NCBI GenBank assembly: GCA_003254905.1
Contig: QANU01011207.1
Coordinates: 603,409-667,408, forward strand
DNA: 64,000 bases
From: Nissolia schottii
Taxonomy: Eukaryota > Streptophyta > Magnoliopsida > Fabales > Fabaceae
Direction of reading: 5' to 3'
Positions 1 through 12,946 of the stretch are shown in pieces (within the stretch, counting starts at the first letter, position 1; every line of letters begins with the position of its first letter). The notes below the pieces were generated by a model. It worked only from the letters and a program-made list of their open reading frames with translations. It was not told the origin of the DNA and made no database searches. Both the position numbers and the translations under genes were made by a program.

Positions 1-330
1 TCTGAAATCACATGCCGTCAATTGTCTTTGTTTCGCGTGAGAGTGTGGATAGCGCGTGAAACACCTTCGCCGTCAAGTGGCGCGTTGAGTTTCCATGTGT
101 CGGCGCCTAGTGTGATGATCCGTTGTGGGAAAACCGATAAACCCCGGTAGCTACCAAATTTGGGGCCCACTATATGAATGACCATTTTGCCCCTTATAAC
201 TCAAAGTGAGCTGTTTTCTGTTAGGCGGAGGGGCACACGAACTATGAGCCAAACTGACGGCTTTTCTAGATAAAGTAAATAGCTAGCTCATGTGAAATGA
301 CGCTTTACCCTCTCTGCATATAAATAAAAA
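1..330. promoter_or_regulatory. possible promoter of a gene beyond the left edge
   Basis: This segment is clearly richer in GC than the AT-rich DNA that follows and holds no long reading frame. It contains GGGCCCAC at 163-170, a GGNCCCAC-type TCP site, and several CGCG-rich stretches. Its texture resembles the upstream regions of two genes further right that carry GTGGGTCCCAC. I infer a promoter of a gene to the left, read on the minus strand, but no transcription start or coding exon is visible here. Confidence 0.3.
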
Positions 331-2305
331 TAATGAGTTTTGTTAACCGATGTAGTAAGAGTGGATTAAATGAGTATATGTGAAAATTTTTCATTAAAAC
401 TTTTGGTGATTATATATAATATTGGATTAAAAAAATTTTGGTTTATGGTTACATTTTTTTATTAATTACACTTAAATAATATTTTCTTAAAGGTGAAAGA
501 CAACATTTTTATTGATTAAAACCTATATTACGGTCACCCTCAGTTATGTCATCCCACAAAAGTGATGCATTAGCTTTAAAATTGTAGCATTTGTTAAAGT
601 GTAACATATCGTTTAATGTATTATAAAGTTAAAATTACACTTTGTTGAGAGGTTATCTAATTGAGGACAACTTTTAATTATGAAGTGTGTCATTTAATTA
701 ATAAAAATGTTTCATTTTATATTAAACGATACATTTTTAAGTGTAATTAATAAAAAAAAAAGTGATTTTTAACCAAATTTTTTGTAGTGCGGGAATGAAT
801 TATTTCAATTGGGAATTGCATATGACAAGGTAATGCACTCATCTCTCTCTCTATATATATATTTTTTTTTATCTTTTCACTATTTTATGACAACTCAATT
901 AATGAAGAAGATGATCACATGGCCTTGTCTTTTGTAATTTTTAATTAAAATTATTGATCTTCATACAATTCATGGTTTTAGTTGAAGTACTATAGAGCTC
1001 AAAACCGTTACAAATGACATTGTGCTACACATTGAGAATAAAACAATTTATGCTTAAAAAAAATCGTTTCACACATAAAACCTTTCACATAATGGTATTT
1101 TGACTATTTTCATTTGTTAAGAGACTTATTTTAATGTTTTTAATATTTTTAATGCATTGAATACTTTACATTTTTATTTTTCTAATACATATTTATTTTT
1201 TATGGATTTCTTAACAAATGCTCTAACAACATTCGTTAAAAAAAAACCCTAAAAAAAATCTTTCACATAATTTTGATCATCAATTCCTATTTAATTTTAG
1301 TTTAAATCACCGGTTACATGTCAATTTGCATGACATATATAAGTGTAATAATTATTATATATTTTTATTTTCATTTTCTCTCACTTTCTTATTCATGATT
1401 CATACCAATGGTGTTACGAGCCATATTTTTTGGTCACCTGCTGATGGAATCTCTTTTATTCACATCAACGTCAATGTATGTGAAACGGATACAGATTCTC
1501 TTAAACAAATTAATTGCATCATGTTAAATTCACTATGTAATAGTTGTCACCAAAATTAATTTACTTCAAGGTTCCTCTACTAACACAGAGTTAGTTAAAA
1601 TGATAAGTGTCTTAAACTCTTAATTAGATATCTAAAATTCAATTTTTGAGATCAGACTATGTTAGTCGAACTAATGATAACACAACTCCGATGAGTAATA
1701 CACACATCCACTCAAGCTAGCATCTAGGCAAATTGGTGGGTCCATATAGTGGGGGGGGGGGTTATGTATGGCTCCATGCCATGCAGAAGAGGTTAGGTAA
1801 ATTTGGAGTTTGAGTTGTCCATTTTTGGAAAACAATAGAAGTTATTAATAATTGGGAAGGAGGAACAATGAATGGAGGAGGTTGTGTTGGTTAGGCAAAG
1901 ATACAAGTGGCGCATCACTTCTTTTCTGCCACGCGTCACACTCATAGGCTAAGATTCAATGTGTAATGTGTAAGAAGAGCATTAGAAAATAATTTAGAGA
2001 AAAAAAATTCGTAGACATAACAGAAGAAATTCCTTTTTGTCTTCTGTTTGATGCGGGTTACCTTAGGTTTAATATTATAAACATGTTTAAAATGAAACAA
2101 TAATATATATGGCATAGCTGAATTAAATTATGTCAATTACTTTTTAAAGTGCACTCTACATTTTAAATAATCCAAATCATAAAGTAATATATTTTTCTAA
2201 CAGTAAACTGATAACTATGGCTTAATTGAAATATTCAATTTAACGAAATGCATACTGAAATTGGGTTAATTAGACTTTATTTTTCATAGGGACTGTTAAA
2301 AGTAT

Positions 2306-2356
<51 letters not shown>

Positions 2357-4799
2357 TAAATAATAGGGGTGGCAACTAGTTTGGATGGTTAAGTTGCCCA
2401 CCAAATTCCTGATTAAATATTCCGCACGCAATCTGGATGTGGTTTCTTTATCAATTTCACTGCACACTGCCATTATAAAAGCAGTGATGCTGATGTTTCT
2501 CAATTTCCTTTTTTTAAGGTAAAATTTCAATAGATGTATAGATGTTTTTAAGGTAAAATATATAAATTTTTTTAAGTAAAAATAATGAAGATAAAAGATT
2601 TAGATAATATGCATATAATTAAACATTGAAATTAATTTCAATGTCACCGACATACTTAAAAAAACATCAATTGAACTTCCCTTATACCTCATATGTAATA
2701 AAAACTACATAAAATTACATTTCTTTAACTTTGCAGGAATTTATATTCAAGTCAACAAAATTATTAATTATTAATGATAAGAAGGGAAAATCCAAACCCT
2801 AATAAGAATAAGAAAATTTATTTTCTATCCGAGCTAACATTTTGTCAATTTCAAATTTCATTACACCTCAAGTTATTTAATGAATAATGTTATCTTTAAA
2901 AATTGTTAAGCCTTTAATAATTTGTTCAAATACCACATCAAATAACGACTTATTTTTTATTTCATTCATTTTAAACATTTGAAGTTTTAAGTAAGTGTAA
3001 ATTACACTAACTTCTCCTAAAATTTAATAAAATTACATTGATCACAATTTTATTTGTAACTTCGTTTTGTGACCCCACGAGGTTTGTAAAATATCACATA
3101 GACCTATCCTACTAATAGAAACATTGTTAGTGAAGTGAATCTTATGTACACTACACATGATTACTAATGATATATTTATAATATTAAATAATTTTTAAAT
3201 ATTTAAAATGGAATAAATAATCTTTATGTTTTAAAATAAATTCAAAACTCTTTCTCCTCTCTTCCTATCCTAACCTCCCTCCATTGTGAAGGTGGTGGCC
3301 CGATGGGCAAGGTTATTAAAGTAGAAATATTACATAAGAATGAAATAGCAAAATAAAAAATGTAAAATGTAAAATTGAATACTATTTAAATTGTAGGATT
3401 GTTCAATTCAACTAATAGTAGTCTGACCTCTTCAAAATCATAAAATCAAAGATTTTAAAATTTAAATTGAAATCTTAACAACTTTACTAATGGACATGAG
3501 AATACGGTAAAATTGTATAATTGTGTGGATGTGGAAATGTGGGGTAGAATGGAGAAATCATTTTCTCCACTGACACCATTATCGTCTATTAATATAAAGG
3601 GAGGTGATTGTAATATGGACAGTTAAAAAAAAGTGGGTGTAATTTCACTTGAATTTAACGAAAAATCAATGTAATTTATATTTTATGTAATGTCATCTCA
3701 CTTTTATGCAACAATAACTACTTAACAAACTTCCCAATTAATGCGAACAAGTAATATTATCTATTCACTTAAAACTTTTTTATTAATTGAGCACCCTTGC
3801 ATACATGAGTATAGTATTTACCAAAAAAAAATGAGCATAGTTTTTTTTCATGTGTACCAAAAAAAATGATTATAGATTTCAGCCACTTCTGATTCTAAAT
3901 TCACATGGTCTTGTGAGCCTATGATCAATTGAAAGTCCAATTTTATGTATTAATAAATTTTCATTCTGCATCATTGACCCAACTAGCTATTCCAAATAGG
4001 TTAGGAGCATTAATTCTTTTATTTGTTTTCTTCAAAATACTTGGAATTTTTAAATAGAATTTTTGGTTCCGGTATTACGCAAAGTATCTAGAAAGGTAAA
4101 CAAGTTGGAAAAAGGTCTTTGGCGTATATATGGTCAAATACTTGGACCGAAGACTTGAAATCATGCATTTTATGAGCGGAAGAAACTAAATTGAAATTGA
4201 AAGTGTTAAATATAAGGAAAAAGAATGGATTATTAAACTATGGCAAAATGATCTTCTTCTTCTTCTTTTGTACTTTCCTTTTTTATGTGGGAAAGAATAT
4301 GGTGCATACATAAATAAACGGCAATGACTTAGTCTTTAAGCCAAATGCATGGTGTACTGACAAAAATTGCGGATTCTCCTATGTCACTAATAAAATATAT
4401 TGCTTAGATTATAAATAAATTTGAGAGTAGAAAGAGTGTGTGTGTGTTAGATAGAGAGATTGGTAATGATCTCATTTCTTAAAATGACTATACAATAAAC
4501 GGAGAAGTCATTCTCAAGAAACAAACCACCAATCATGTGTGAAAGGGGCATGGTCCCAAGCGGAAAGAAGTTGGCATTTTAAACTAAAATCAAACCACCT
4601 TTTTTCTTCCCTGAAAAAGAAACTTTTCTAGTATGTTTTATATTATCTGTCATTTTCTTTTTCTAATAGATGATAATAAGATTTAAATTTAGAACCTATA
4701 CAACTTATCAAATCATTCTTAATAGCTTTTTGTTCAATTTTTGTTAATTAAGAGATATTTTCTTCGATTTGGTTATAAAACAACATTAAAATAAAACAA
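331..4799. other. AT-rich intergenic DNA
   Basis: No coding gene is recognised. The open stretches are short and lack similarity to anything I know. Visible simple repeats are an 11-base G run at 1751-1761 and an (AT)n tract at 2309-2352. The rest is AT-rich DNA with poly-A and poly-T runs, ending at the target duplication of the foldback element that begins at 4800. Confidence 0.6.
2309..2352. repeat. (AT)n microsatellite
   Basis: About 22 uninterrupted AT dinucleotides. It is a candidate length polymorphism. Confidence 0.95.
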
Positions 4800-6062
4800 G
4801 GCTTAATTAAGTTTTTAGCCCCTGTAAAATTTCAAAGTTTGTTTTTAGGCCATGTGTAAAATTTTTAGTTCCTATAAAATTTTAAAGTTTGTTTTGAGTC
4901 CCTTTGTCTGGTTGGGGGTTAACGGCGTTGACGAGGCCGTTAACGGCGCTAACGTGGTCGTATCACGTGGCACGCTACGTCAGCGCCATTAACTCCAGTC
5001 AGACGGAGGGACTAAAAACAAACTTTGAAATTTTACAGGGACTAAAAATAAACTTTGAAATTTTACAGGGCTAAAAACTAAATTTTATTTAAATAATTTT
5101 TTTGTGCCTATGAAAGGGTAAAACCAACATCAAACAATTTTTTTGTTTTATATTTATTTTAAATAATTTGGACATTTTTTAATTAATATGAACATGATTT
5201 AGTAGTTTAAATTATTTAAAGTTTGTTAAAATAAAAATAGTTATTTTTTTATTTGAAATTAGTTAGTATAAATATTAAATATATTTGGAACATGGTGTCA
5301 ATATACAAAGAAGATTACATAAGTATTGAGGAGGAGTATGTTAATTTATTAGGATATATATTAGGATAATTTATGATATGTTAATATATAGAGTGCTCAA
5401 GTGGACTACAAGTAAAGTGTAGCGTGACATATTTTAAATTATCCTAATATATATCCTAATAAAATAACATACTCCTACTCAATACTTATGTAATCTTCTT
5501 TGTATATTGTCATCATGTTCCAAATATATATTTAATATTTATACTAACTAATATCAAGTAAAAAAAAGTATATATAATTATTTTAACAAACTTTAAATAA
5601 TTTAAACTACTAAATCATGTTCATATTAATAAAAAAATGTTAAAATTATTTAAATTATTCAATATGTGATTAAAATTATTTAAATAATTTTAGTTAAAAT
5701 TATTTAAAATAAATATAAAACCAAAAAATTGTTTGATGTTAGTTTTACTCTTTCATAGGCACAAAAAAATTATTTAAATAAAATTTAGTTTTTAGCCCCT
5801 ATAAAATTTCAAAGTTTGTTTTTAGTCCCTGTAAAATTTCAAAGTTTGTTTTTAGTCCCTCTGTCTGACTGAGGTTAATGGTGTTGACGTGCGTGCCACG
5901 TGGCATAATTATGCCACGTGACACGACCACGTCAGCGCTGTTATCGGCCACGTCAACGCCGTTAACCCCAGCCAGATAGAGGGACTAAAAACAAATTTTG
6001 AAATTTATAGGGACTAAAAATAAACTTAAAAATTTTACAGGGGCTTAAAACTTAATTAAACC
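4800..6062. mobile_element. Mutator-like foldback element with 9-bp target duplication
   Basis: The ends are inverted copies: the left begins GGCTTAATTAAG and the right, read in reverse, begins GGTTTAATTAAG. Both run on into the motif TTTTAGYCCCTGTAAAATTTC. A perfect 9-bp direct repeat, ATAAAACAA, flanks the element at 4791-4799 and 6063-6071, as expected for Mutator-superfamily insertion. The two arms, about 580-600 bp each, pair along almost their whole length. The unpaired loop is only about 50 bp, near 5382-5433. Each arm also ends in its own smaller palindrome of about 280 bp (4800-5085 and 5780-6062), rich in TTAACGGCG and CACGTGGCA motifs. No transposase is present, so it is non-autonomous. 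Confidence 0.85.
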
Positions 6063-6129
6063 ATAAAACAACATATTTTCTTCCCATAAAAATAAGGTTA
6101 TATTTTTAAGGGTTTGCCTGCCATTTGCA

Positions 6130-6760
6130 AAGGCAAAACGTTGGTTGAATTGATAAAAGTGCTATGTATTAAAGACAAGTGGTTCAAAGAGTCAAGCCCA
6201 CTAAAAAGTAGTAAGAGATCACCTTACCAATCGGCACTTGTCAGTCTAAAAAAAGGGCTTTAAAACACCCACAAGAGGAGAAGGTTGCAACACAAGTTTA
6301 GGAGAGAGTAATTCAATAGGCATTTTCTAGGCAGCGAGCTCAGGACCCTAGACCCGACTTGGCTTAACTCGGCCAAGGTAAGAGTGATGTGCCCTCCTCA
6401 ACATCCCTAACTGACCACTTAACCAACTTCAAGATAAGCAGAGCAATAAACCTTTGAGATAAGGGGAAATTGCTATTCAAATTTCTCACGTTCTATCTCA
6501 AACTAACAGATATAGCTCACCTATAAAAACACATGATCTCAGGGCATCAAGTATCACTTATTTTCACTGTTGAGTACTCATTAAAACCCTTGTGCTCACT
6601 TGAGCATTGAAGCGTCTTTATAGGAACACCCCACCGCCATTCTCTCGCACAAGGAACACTGCATTCAAGTTTCCATCAAGGCACCGTCTAATCCATCTAC
6701 ATATGTTCAAGTAACCTCCTTCTGTAGATGAATTACTTTGGGAAAAAAAATCTCTTATAT
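6130..6760. repeat. LTR-retrotransposon-like fragment
   Basis: A block of more even composition than its surroundings. It contains a TATA-like CCTATAAAAACACATGATC near 6520 followed by CACTTGAGCATTGAAGCGTC and ACCCCACCGCC near 6598-6635. This layout is familiar from the 3' part of Ty3/gypsy-type LTRs in legumes. No partner LTR, primer-binding site or internal coding region was found, so it may be a solo or broken LTR. The ends are approximate. Confidence 0.4.
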
Positions 6761-7141
6761 TATTAAAATATGATGTGATATGTTAGTAAAGTGTAGTTCT
6801 GTTAAGAAGACTACTTTTTCTTTTTTCCGACGACAACAAGCTATAAAATTAATAAATAACAAAATTATATTAGTTGCAGTTGTTGATCAAGTCGAGTATA
6901 ACCTTATTAGAATGACTCACGAAGAGTTTTGTCTAAGTAATCTGAAGCTTAAACTTCACTCTAATACGCCGAATCACAAGTTTTAATACACAAATGCCGC
7001 ATAGTCTAAGACATTAAATTAGATATAAAACGAATGATCCATATTTTAATTTGCATTCATATCATCAGTAGTTGGGTATACAGTAAACACCATTAAACCG
7101 ATTCTTATGTATTCAATAATAATAAATCGATATATATATTA

Positions 7142-7397
7142 CTTCCTCTATTTTCTTTTCTTGTCTACCTTAAGTTATGAATGAGTATTAAAAAATTATT
7201 GAAACGTATGAAAGTAAAAAAAAAATTGATAATATTTCGTACAATTGTCCTTATTTAATATAAAGATAATGAAGGTAGTTAGAATTATTAATAATGTATA
7301 AATATGAGAGAATGTGTTTATTTAATAAAAAATGAATAATTAATTTAATATAAATTTAAAAAGTAAACAAGTAAAAAAAAAAAATAGAAAGGAGTGA
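7142..7397. mobile_element. Stowaway-like MITE
   Basis: The left end reads CTTCCTCTATTTTCTTTTCT, and the right end in reverse reads TCACTCCTTTCTATTTTT. The outer TA at 7140-7141 and 7398-7399 fits the TA target of Tc1/mariner-type MITEs. The interior is AT-rich, about 256 bp, with no coding capacity. Terminal identity is moderate, so the copy is old. Confidence 0.6.
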
Positions 7398-7399
7398 TA

Positions 7400-10300
7400 T
7401 TGTGAAAAAAAGAGGGTAAATTATCACTTCACCTAAATACCTGGTATCTATTGCAGACATATCACATTATGGGGTCACTAGTTGGACAAACTGAAACCAA
7501 CTTGTACCACTTATTATTCAATTGGCCAAAACTTCATACATACATGATGCAAGTGATATATCAAACTCATACATTTGATGCAAATTTAACAACGGTTACA
7601 GTTCTTGCATCCATTCCAAAGTTCACCCTACAAAGTAAATCGCATTGCGCTAGTTCTATCAACATCTACAAGTGTCTCTTAACAATATTTCTCATAAAAC
7701 AAACGAGTACAGTACCCAGCATCCAATGCTCGTGTAATACACGAATTTATTTTGATACATGTATTTATAAGTTTATTTATAATAAAATTGAACATATAAA
7801 ATTAAGTATTAATTTTTTTGAGTATACAAAATAATTTTGAATAAAATATATTAAAATTTATATAAAAAAGATTATAAAAAATTAAATAATATTTATTTTA
7901 GTTGTTAGAAAATACTTAAAATTTAAATTTAAAAAGATTATGTTAGAGAAATAATTTTAAATTTTGGTTATAAATTTTTATTTTTCATAAATTTTAAATA
8001 TTTAATAAGATCTAATAAAAAAAAGTGATGTTCGGAAATTTTCTTTTCTCTAAATATAATGGTAAAAATAACTGATCTATTTTTGGTAGTGTACATCCCA
8101 ATATAAATATTTTTTATTTTATTTTATTTTTCAAATTTTAAACCCATCAATTGCTTGTATGTAATCATATTGTTCCGACAAATTGTGTTATTCCCAAGTC
8201 AGAACATTTCTACACCTGTGGGACCCAAAGGCCAGCTTCAAATTCTCTTAAGTGACCAGGTGCTATCCACCAAATTTACCAAAAGTACAAAATACATGCA
8301 TTTTAGCTAGGAAGAGGAAACACATTAAGTTGAGATGTTATGTTTGTGTTAGATGCCATTTTATATGTGCAATATAATAACTTTTGAAAATTATATAAAC
8401 ATATTTGATATTAGCTCATTGTTATAAATAGACTTGTTTTTTGATTAGTGAGAGATATGGGTTGAGACAGAAAAAACATGTTCAAAAGATATATCACTTT
8501 TCATAAAAATTAAATTATTGTTACATATGTCTTAATTTCATTTCTTTCTTGTCATTTCACATTTTTTCCATGCATTGACGTCTTTGCACATTAACATAAC
8601 TGCAACATATATAACTAAAAATGACTGCCAATATATACGTGTTTATTCGTCTCCATTTTTCAAGATTTATGACGTGAATAGAAATGAGTAGGTGTAATTA
8701 AAGTATGATTTTGAAACAACGGATCTTAATCCATATTTAATTTGACAGATAGTAGTAATTTGTATACCCATTTGACTATATAGCTTCATTGTTTCACACC
8801 AAGTTTGCATATAAATGGGTCATATTCGTACATTATAATACAAAATTTAATACAAAATATTGACATATGAATCGTTCATGTGTAAATTTTATCACATAAC
8901 CGTTGACATTTTCTTTATAGTGCAAGATCAATTTTTAAATTACCGAATTGCTCTTAATCTTCTTCTTTCCATTCTTCTCTACTCCTTCAAGAAAAAGGTG
9001 ATTTGGTTAATTAAGATGTCAATTTGCATCATTATAAGATGTAATTAAGAGTGAATTCTTAACGTTTAGCGATAAATTACTTTTAATTTGTTAGTAATAT
9101 CTGAAAATAGCATCAAGTATATATATAAAAAGATCTTGCAGTACCAACTTTCAAATATATAATACTACTACTAATAATAATAATAAAAAAAAAAGAACAA
9201 GTGATTGATATAAATTTGAGAAACGCTTGAGCATATAATAAATTTCAACTGAAAACATATTCATATTGAGAAAGTTTTCACAAACAAGGGCCAAATGCGC
9301 ACTTTAACCGCGTTGGAGCCACGCGCGTGAGATGTAGCGTGACAGCATGCATCACCTCACCTCACTCCTATAGAAGTTATTGAATTCGAACCCATTTAAT
9401 ACATGTTTCAATAATACTATTAATCATTCATTTTAATTTATTTTATTTAAAAATATTTTATTCATTTTGTGGTGTTAGTTTCTTTATCCGTTTTAAATTT
9501 ATATGTAATTTAATATATCTCAACACAAATTATGATAAATTTAAAAAATACAAAAATTAATATTATAAAATAAAATAAATATATAAAAATTATATAATAA
9601 ATAATTAATAATACTCTTAAAATACACCTTCAATATACTATATAAACATTTAAAAATTTCTCCACTTGAACGGATAGATTGCCAACAATTCAAGTTCGTT
9701 ATTTATGAACGCAGACGAGGGCAGTTTCGGCTGTCATGCGCTAATCACCGTCCGCTGTCATTGAATCTGGGTTCATATCTGGAATCCTAAACCAACCAAC
9801 GGCCCTGATCTCAATGCCTACAAACTCTGACGCGAAACATTCCGCGCTTTTATTTTATTCGGTATCATCCCCTTTTTGGATATTTTGTTCATTTCAATTA
9901 TTTATATAAAGTTAATCATTTAGTATTAAGCCCACAAAATTAAGGAAAAAAAAGCTAAAAGAAACACTTGTTAAGAAGATGAGCAGGGAGACAAGATGAT
10001 TTCTTTTAATGCCTCTTGTTAAAACATAAAAAATTTAAAGTTGGGAAATTTGTATTAAAATTCTTAATTCTTAAAATCTTATCTTTTTTAATAGTATGTA
10101 TAAGACTTCAAATTCAAGCAATGTGGTGTAATGTAATACAACGTCACTTTGTTTCTTAATCTTAAAATAAAGAGTTTGATTCTCATTCGTAACAATGAAA
10201 ATATATTCATAATCAACAATTTATCATTGTGTAAAATTAAATAAAGCGAGAAGATTAATCACTTATTTTATAGAAGAATGTCTTAGTCAAAATAAAAATA

Positions 10301-10700
10301 AAAATTAAAGGCAAAACTTTATTGCCATTATTGTACTAAAATATTTCTATTTATAACCTTACACAAAATGGAAGACAATTCTATATCATCAATTCGTGAG
10401 ATTTTAAAATTTTAAAGTATTGCTTATTAATTTTGTACACATCAATTTCCAAATAAAAAACTAAAGTATATCCCAAAATATTGTAATGAGATCAAATATT
10501 TTGAACACAAATATTAGCAAACAACTACTTCAACAATGATCATTTTCAGGATTAAAGTTTTTGTTCTTAAAAAAAATTATATAGATTCCGTATCGCTGCA
10601 ATCAAACACTATTAAAAACGTTATAAAATTATTAGAGGAAAAAGCAAACCCTTCAGTTGCTTTCTTAAACTCCGTTATATTCACCTAGAATCATTTCAAC
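7400..10700. other. AT-rich intergenic DNA upstream of the GRAS gene
   Basis: No gene is recognised. A 127-codon open stretch at 7451-7834 starts with TTG and looks like no known protein. A small GC-richer patch lies at 9300-9370 and another at 9690-9850. Neither holds an open frame of note. They could be distal promoter sequence of the GRAS gene or remnants of repeats. Confidence 0.5.
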
Positions 10701-10718
10701 CTCATAAGAAACACCACC

Positions 10719-10770
10719 CTCTCTCTCTCTCTCTCTCTCTCTAACTTTGCTTCTATCTATCTATCTATCT
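10719..10770. repeat. (CT)n and (TATC)n microsatellites in the SCL8 leader
   Basis: A CT run of about 12 units (10719-10742) is followed by four TATC units (10754-10770). Both lie 140-190 bp before the SCL8 start codon. Pyrimidine dinucleotide tracts are common in plant core promoters and leaders, so this probably sits at or near the transcription start. Confidence 0.85.
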
Positions 10771-10906
10771 AATCTACCTCTGTGTCTCATGCTATTCTCA
10801 AAAAACACCACCACCTTTTCCTAACTGTTTCGTCTTTCATTTCCTTATTTTCTCCGTTGAAGAAAAAACCAAACTAACACAAACACACACAAAAAAACAA
10901 GGAGCA

Positions 10907-12946
10907 ATGTCGTCGCCGGGGTTCACCGGCGGTGGAGCACCGGACTTCTTCGCCGGAACAGCACGATCCATGCTGGCGGCCGGGGCAGCAGCAACCACCA
11001 TGAACAACCCCAACGCCGCCACAACCAACAACAACCACAACATCCACCCCTCTCACCCTCTCTACCGAACACAGCAACAACTCCCGGCTCTCTTTCTAGA
11101 TCCTTCCATGGCCACTCGCCACACCCAAACCCAAACCCAAACCCAAACACCAACCACGCTCATCGGTAAACGCACGCTCGCCGAAATCCAAACCCACAAC
11201 CAACAACAACAAAACCACCTCCTCAACAACCATAACAACCTCAACTACAACCACAACAACCACGTCCTCTCCAACCTCCTCCTCCGCTCCGTCAAGCCCA
11301 GAACGGCGTTGTTTCACAACAACAACTCTTCCCCTTTGTCACCCTTGGATTTCTCAACCCCCGAATCTAACTCCCCTAACGCTTACCAAACGCAGCGTTT
11401 TGGCATGCCGCTACTCCAACAGCTTCGCCCCCAGCCCATTAACCTCCCCGGTAACAACCACAACAACCACGTGGGGTTACGGTTACCTCTAACCAACTCG
11501 GTCCTCCAGAACACCAATTTTCCGTTGCGGAGCTCCAATTTGGGCCGGGCCCAGGCCCAGGCCCAAGAGCCGGAGAAGAAGGCCATAGACCACAGGCTCC
11601 TGGAGCTGGAGAAGCAGCTTCTAGAAGACGAGGAGGAAGGAGGGGAAACTGATGCGGCCTCCGTGATCACCAATAGCGAGTGGTCAGAGACCATTCAGAA
11701 TCTCATGGCTCACGGGTCGACTCAGAAACAGGCTTCGTCGTCGCCGACTTCCTCAACGACGTCGTCGACTTCGTCTTCGACCTCCGTGGCTTCTTCCCCG
11801 GCGATGATCGGTTGCTGGAGGCAGAACCTAATGGAGGCGGCGTCCGCGATTTCCGAAGGGAAGAACGAGTCAGCGAGCGAGATCCTGACTCGGCTGGGAC
11901 AGGCTTCGAGCCCGAACGGGAGTTCGGATCAGAGGCTCGCGGATTGCATGGTTTCGGCGCTGAAATCGCGGGTGAATCCTGTGGAGAATCCTCCGGCAGT
12001 GGCCGAGTTGTTCAGCAGGGAGCACGCCGAGTCGACTCAGTTGCTGTTCGAGCACTCGCTCTGCTTCAAGGTTGGGTTCACCGCCGCGAATCTTGCAATT
12101 CTCGAAGCAGCATTTGAGGAGAAAGCGAAGGATGATGACAACAGCAGGTTCTGCGTGGTGGATTTTGACATAGGGCAGGGGAAGCAGTACGTGAGCCTCT
12201 TACACGCGCTTGCGGCGCGTGCGAGGACCACGCCAGTAAAGGTGAGGATTGCGGCTGTGGCGGAGAGTGGCGGGGACGAAAGGCTCAGGGCGGTGGGGGA
12301 TATGCTGGCAGGAATGGCGGACAGGTTCAGGATCGGGTTCGAGTTCAAGATCGTCGTGGTGACTCAGCGACTCGCTGAGTTGACACGCGAGTCGTTGGGT
12401 TGCGACGCGGACGAGATTCTCCTCGTGAATTTCGCGTTCAAGCTGAACCGGATCCCCGACGAGAGCGTATCCACGGAAAACCCGCGTGACGAATTGCTCA
12501 GGCGCGTGAAAGCACTCGCGCCGCGCGTCGTGACGGTCGTGGAGCAGGAGATGAACGCCAACACGGCGCCGTTCCTGGCGCGCGTGGCCGAGTCGTGCTC
12601 GTATTACGGCGCGCTGTTCGACTCGGTTGAGTCGGCGCTGGGGAGGGAGAACTCGGAGCGAGTCAAGGTGGAGGAAGGTCTGAGTCGGAGGGTCTGCAAC
12701 TCGGTGGCATGCGAGGGGAGGGACCGCGTTGAGCGGTGCGAGGTTTTCGGGAAATGGCGCGCACGGATGGGCATGGCGGGGTTCCAGCTGAAGCCACTGA
12801 GTCCGAGCGTGGCCGAGTCGATCAAGTCGCGACTCGCCCCAGGCAATAACCGAGTCAACTCGGGACTCACTGTGAAAGAAGAGAATGGTGGGATTTGCTT
12901 TGGATGGATGGGGAGAACTCTCACCGTCGCATCTGCGTGGCGTTAA
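10907..12946 (+). CDS. SCL8: GRAS-family transcription regulator, SCARECROW-LIKE 8 type
   Basis: A nuclear transcription regulator of the GRAS family, encoded by one uninterrupted 679-residue frame, as is usual for GRAS genes. Residues about 30-220 are low-complexity, rich in Asn, Gln, His and Thr, with a TQTQTQTQTP run. A short acidic segment before SEWSETIQNLM (about 245-265) and a Ser/Thr run follow. The GRAS domain fills about 303-679. It starts at CWRQNLMEAASAISEG, contains the VHIID-equivalent VVDFDIGQGKQY near residue 418, and ends in the SAW motif, GWMGRTLTVASAWR. The divergent VHIID motif and the N-terminal composition match the SCL8 branch. The start codon sits in GGAGCAATGTCG, and a long AC-rich leader precedes it. 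The coding region is markedly GC-rich, which opens long false frames on both strands. Nothing looks broken. DNA-binding or partner proteins cannot be read from the sequence. Confidence 0.95.
   Translation: MSSPGFTGGGAPDFFAGTARSMLAAGAAATTMNNPNAATTNNNHNIHPSHPLYRTQQQLPALFLDPSMATRHTQTQTQTQTPTTLIGKRTLAEIQTHNQQQQNHLLNNHNNLNYNHNNHVLSNLLLRSVKPRTALFHNNNSSPLSPLDFSTPESNSPNAYQTQRFGMPLLQQLRPQPINLPGNNHNNHVGLRLPLTNSVLQNTNFPLRSSNLGRAQAQAQEPEKKAIDHRLLELEKQLLEDEEEGGETDAASVITNSEWSETIQNLMAHGSTQKQASSSPTSSTTSSTSSSTSVASSPAMIGCWRQNLMEAASAISEGKNESASEILTRLGQASSPNGSSDQRLADCMVSALKSRVNPVENPPAVAELFSREHAESTQLLFEHSLCFKVGFTAANLAILEAAFEEKAKDDDNSRFCVVDFDIGQGKQYVSLLHALAARARTTPVKVRIAAVAESGGDERLRAVGDMLAGMADRFRIGFEFKIVVVTQRLAELTRESLGCDADEILLVNFAFKLNRIPDESVSTENPRDELLRRVKALAPRVVTVVEQEMNANTAPFLARVAESCSYYGALFDSVESALGRENSERVKVEEGLSRRVCNSVACEGRDRVERCEVFGKWRARMGMAGFQLKPLSPSVAESIKSRLAPGNNRVNSGLTVKEENGGICFGWMGRTLTVASAWR

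Noticed and set aside
7451..7834. 127-codon open frame in intergenic DNA
   Set aside because: It starts with TTG, has no recognisable domain, and lies in AT-rich repeat-bearing DNA.
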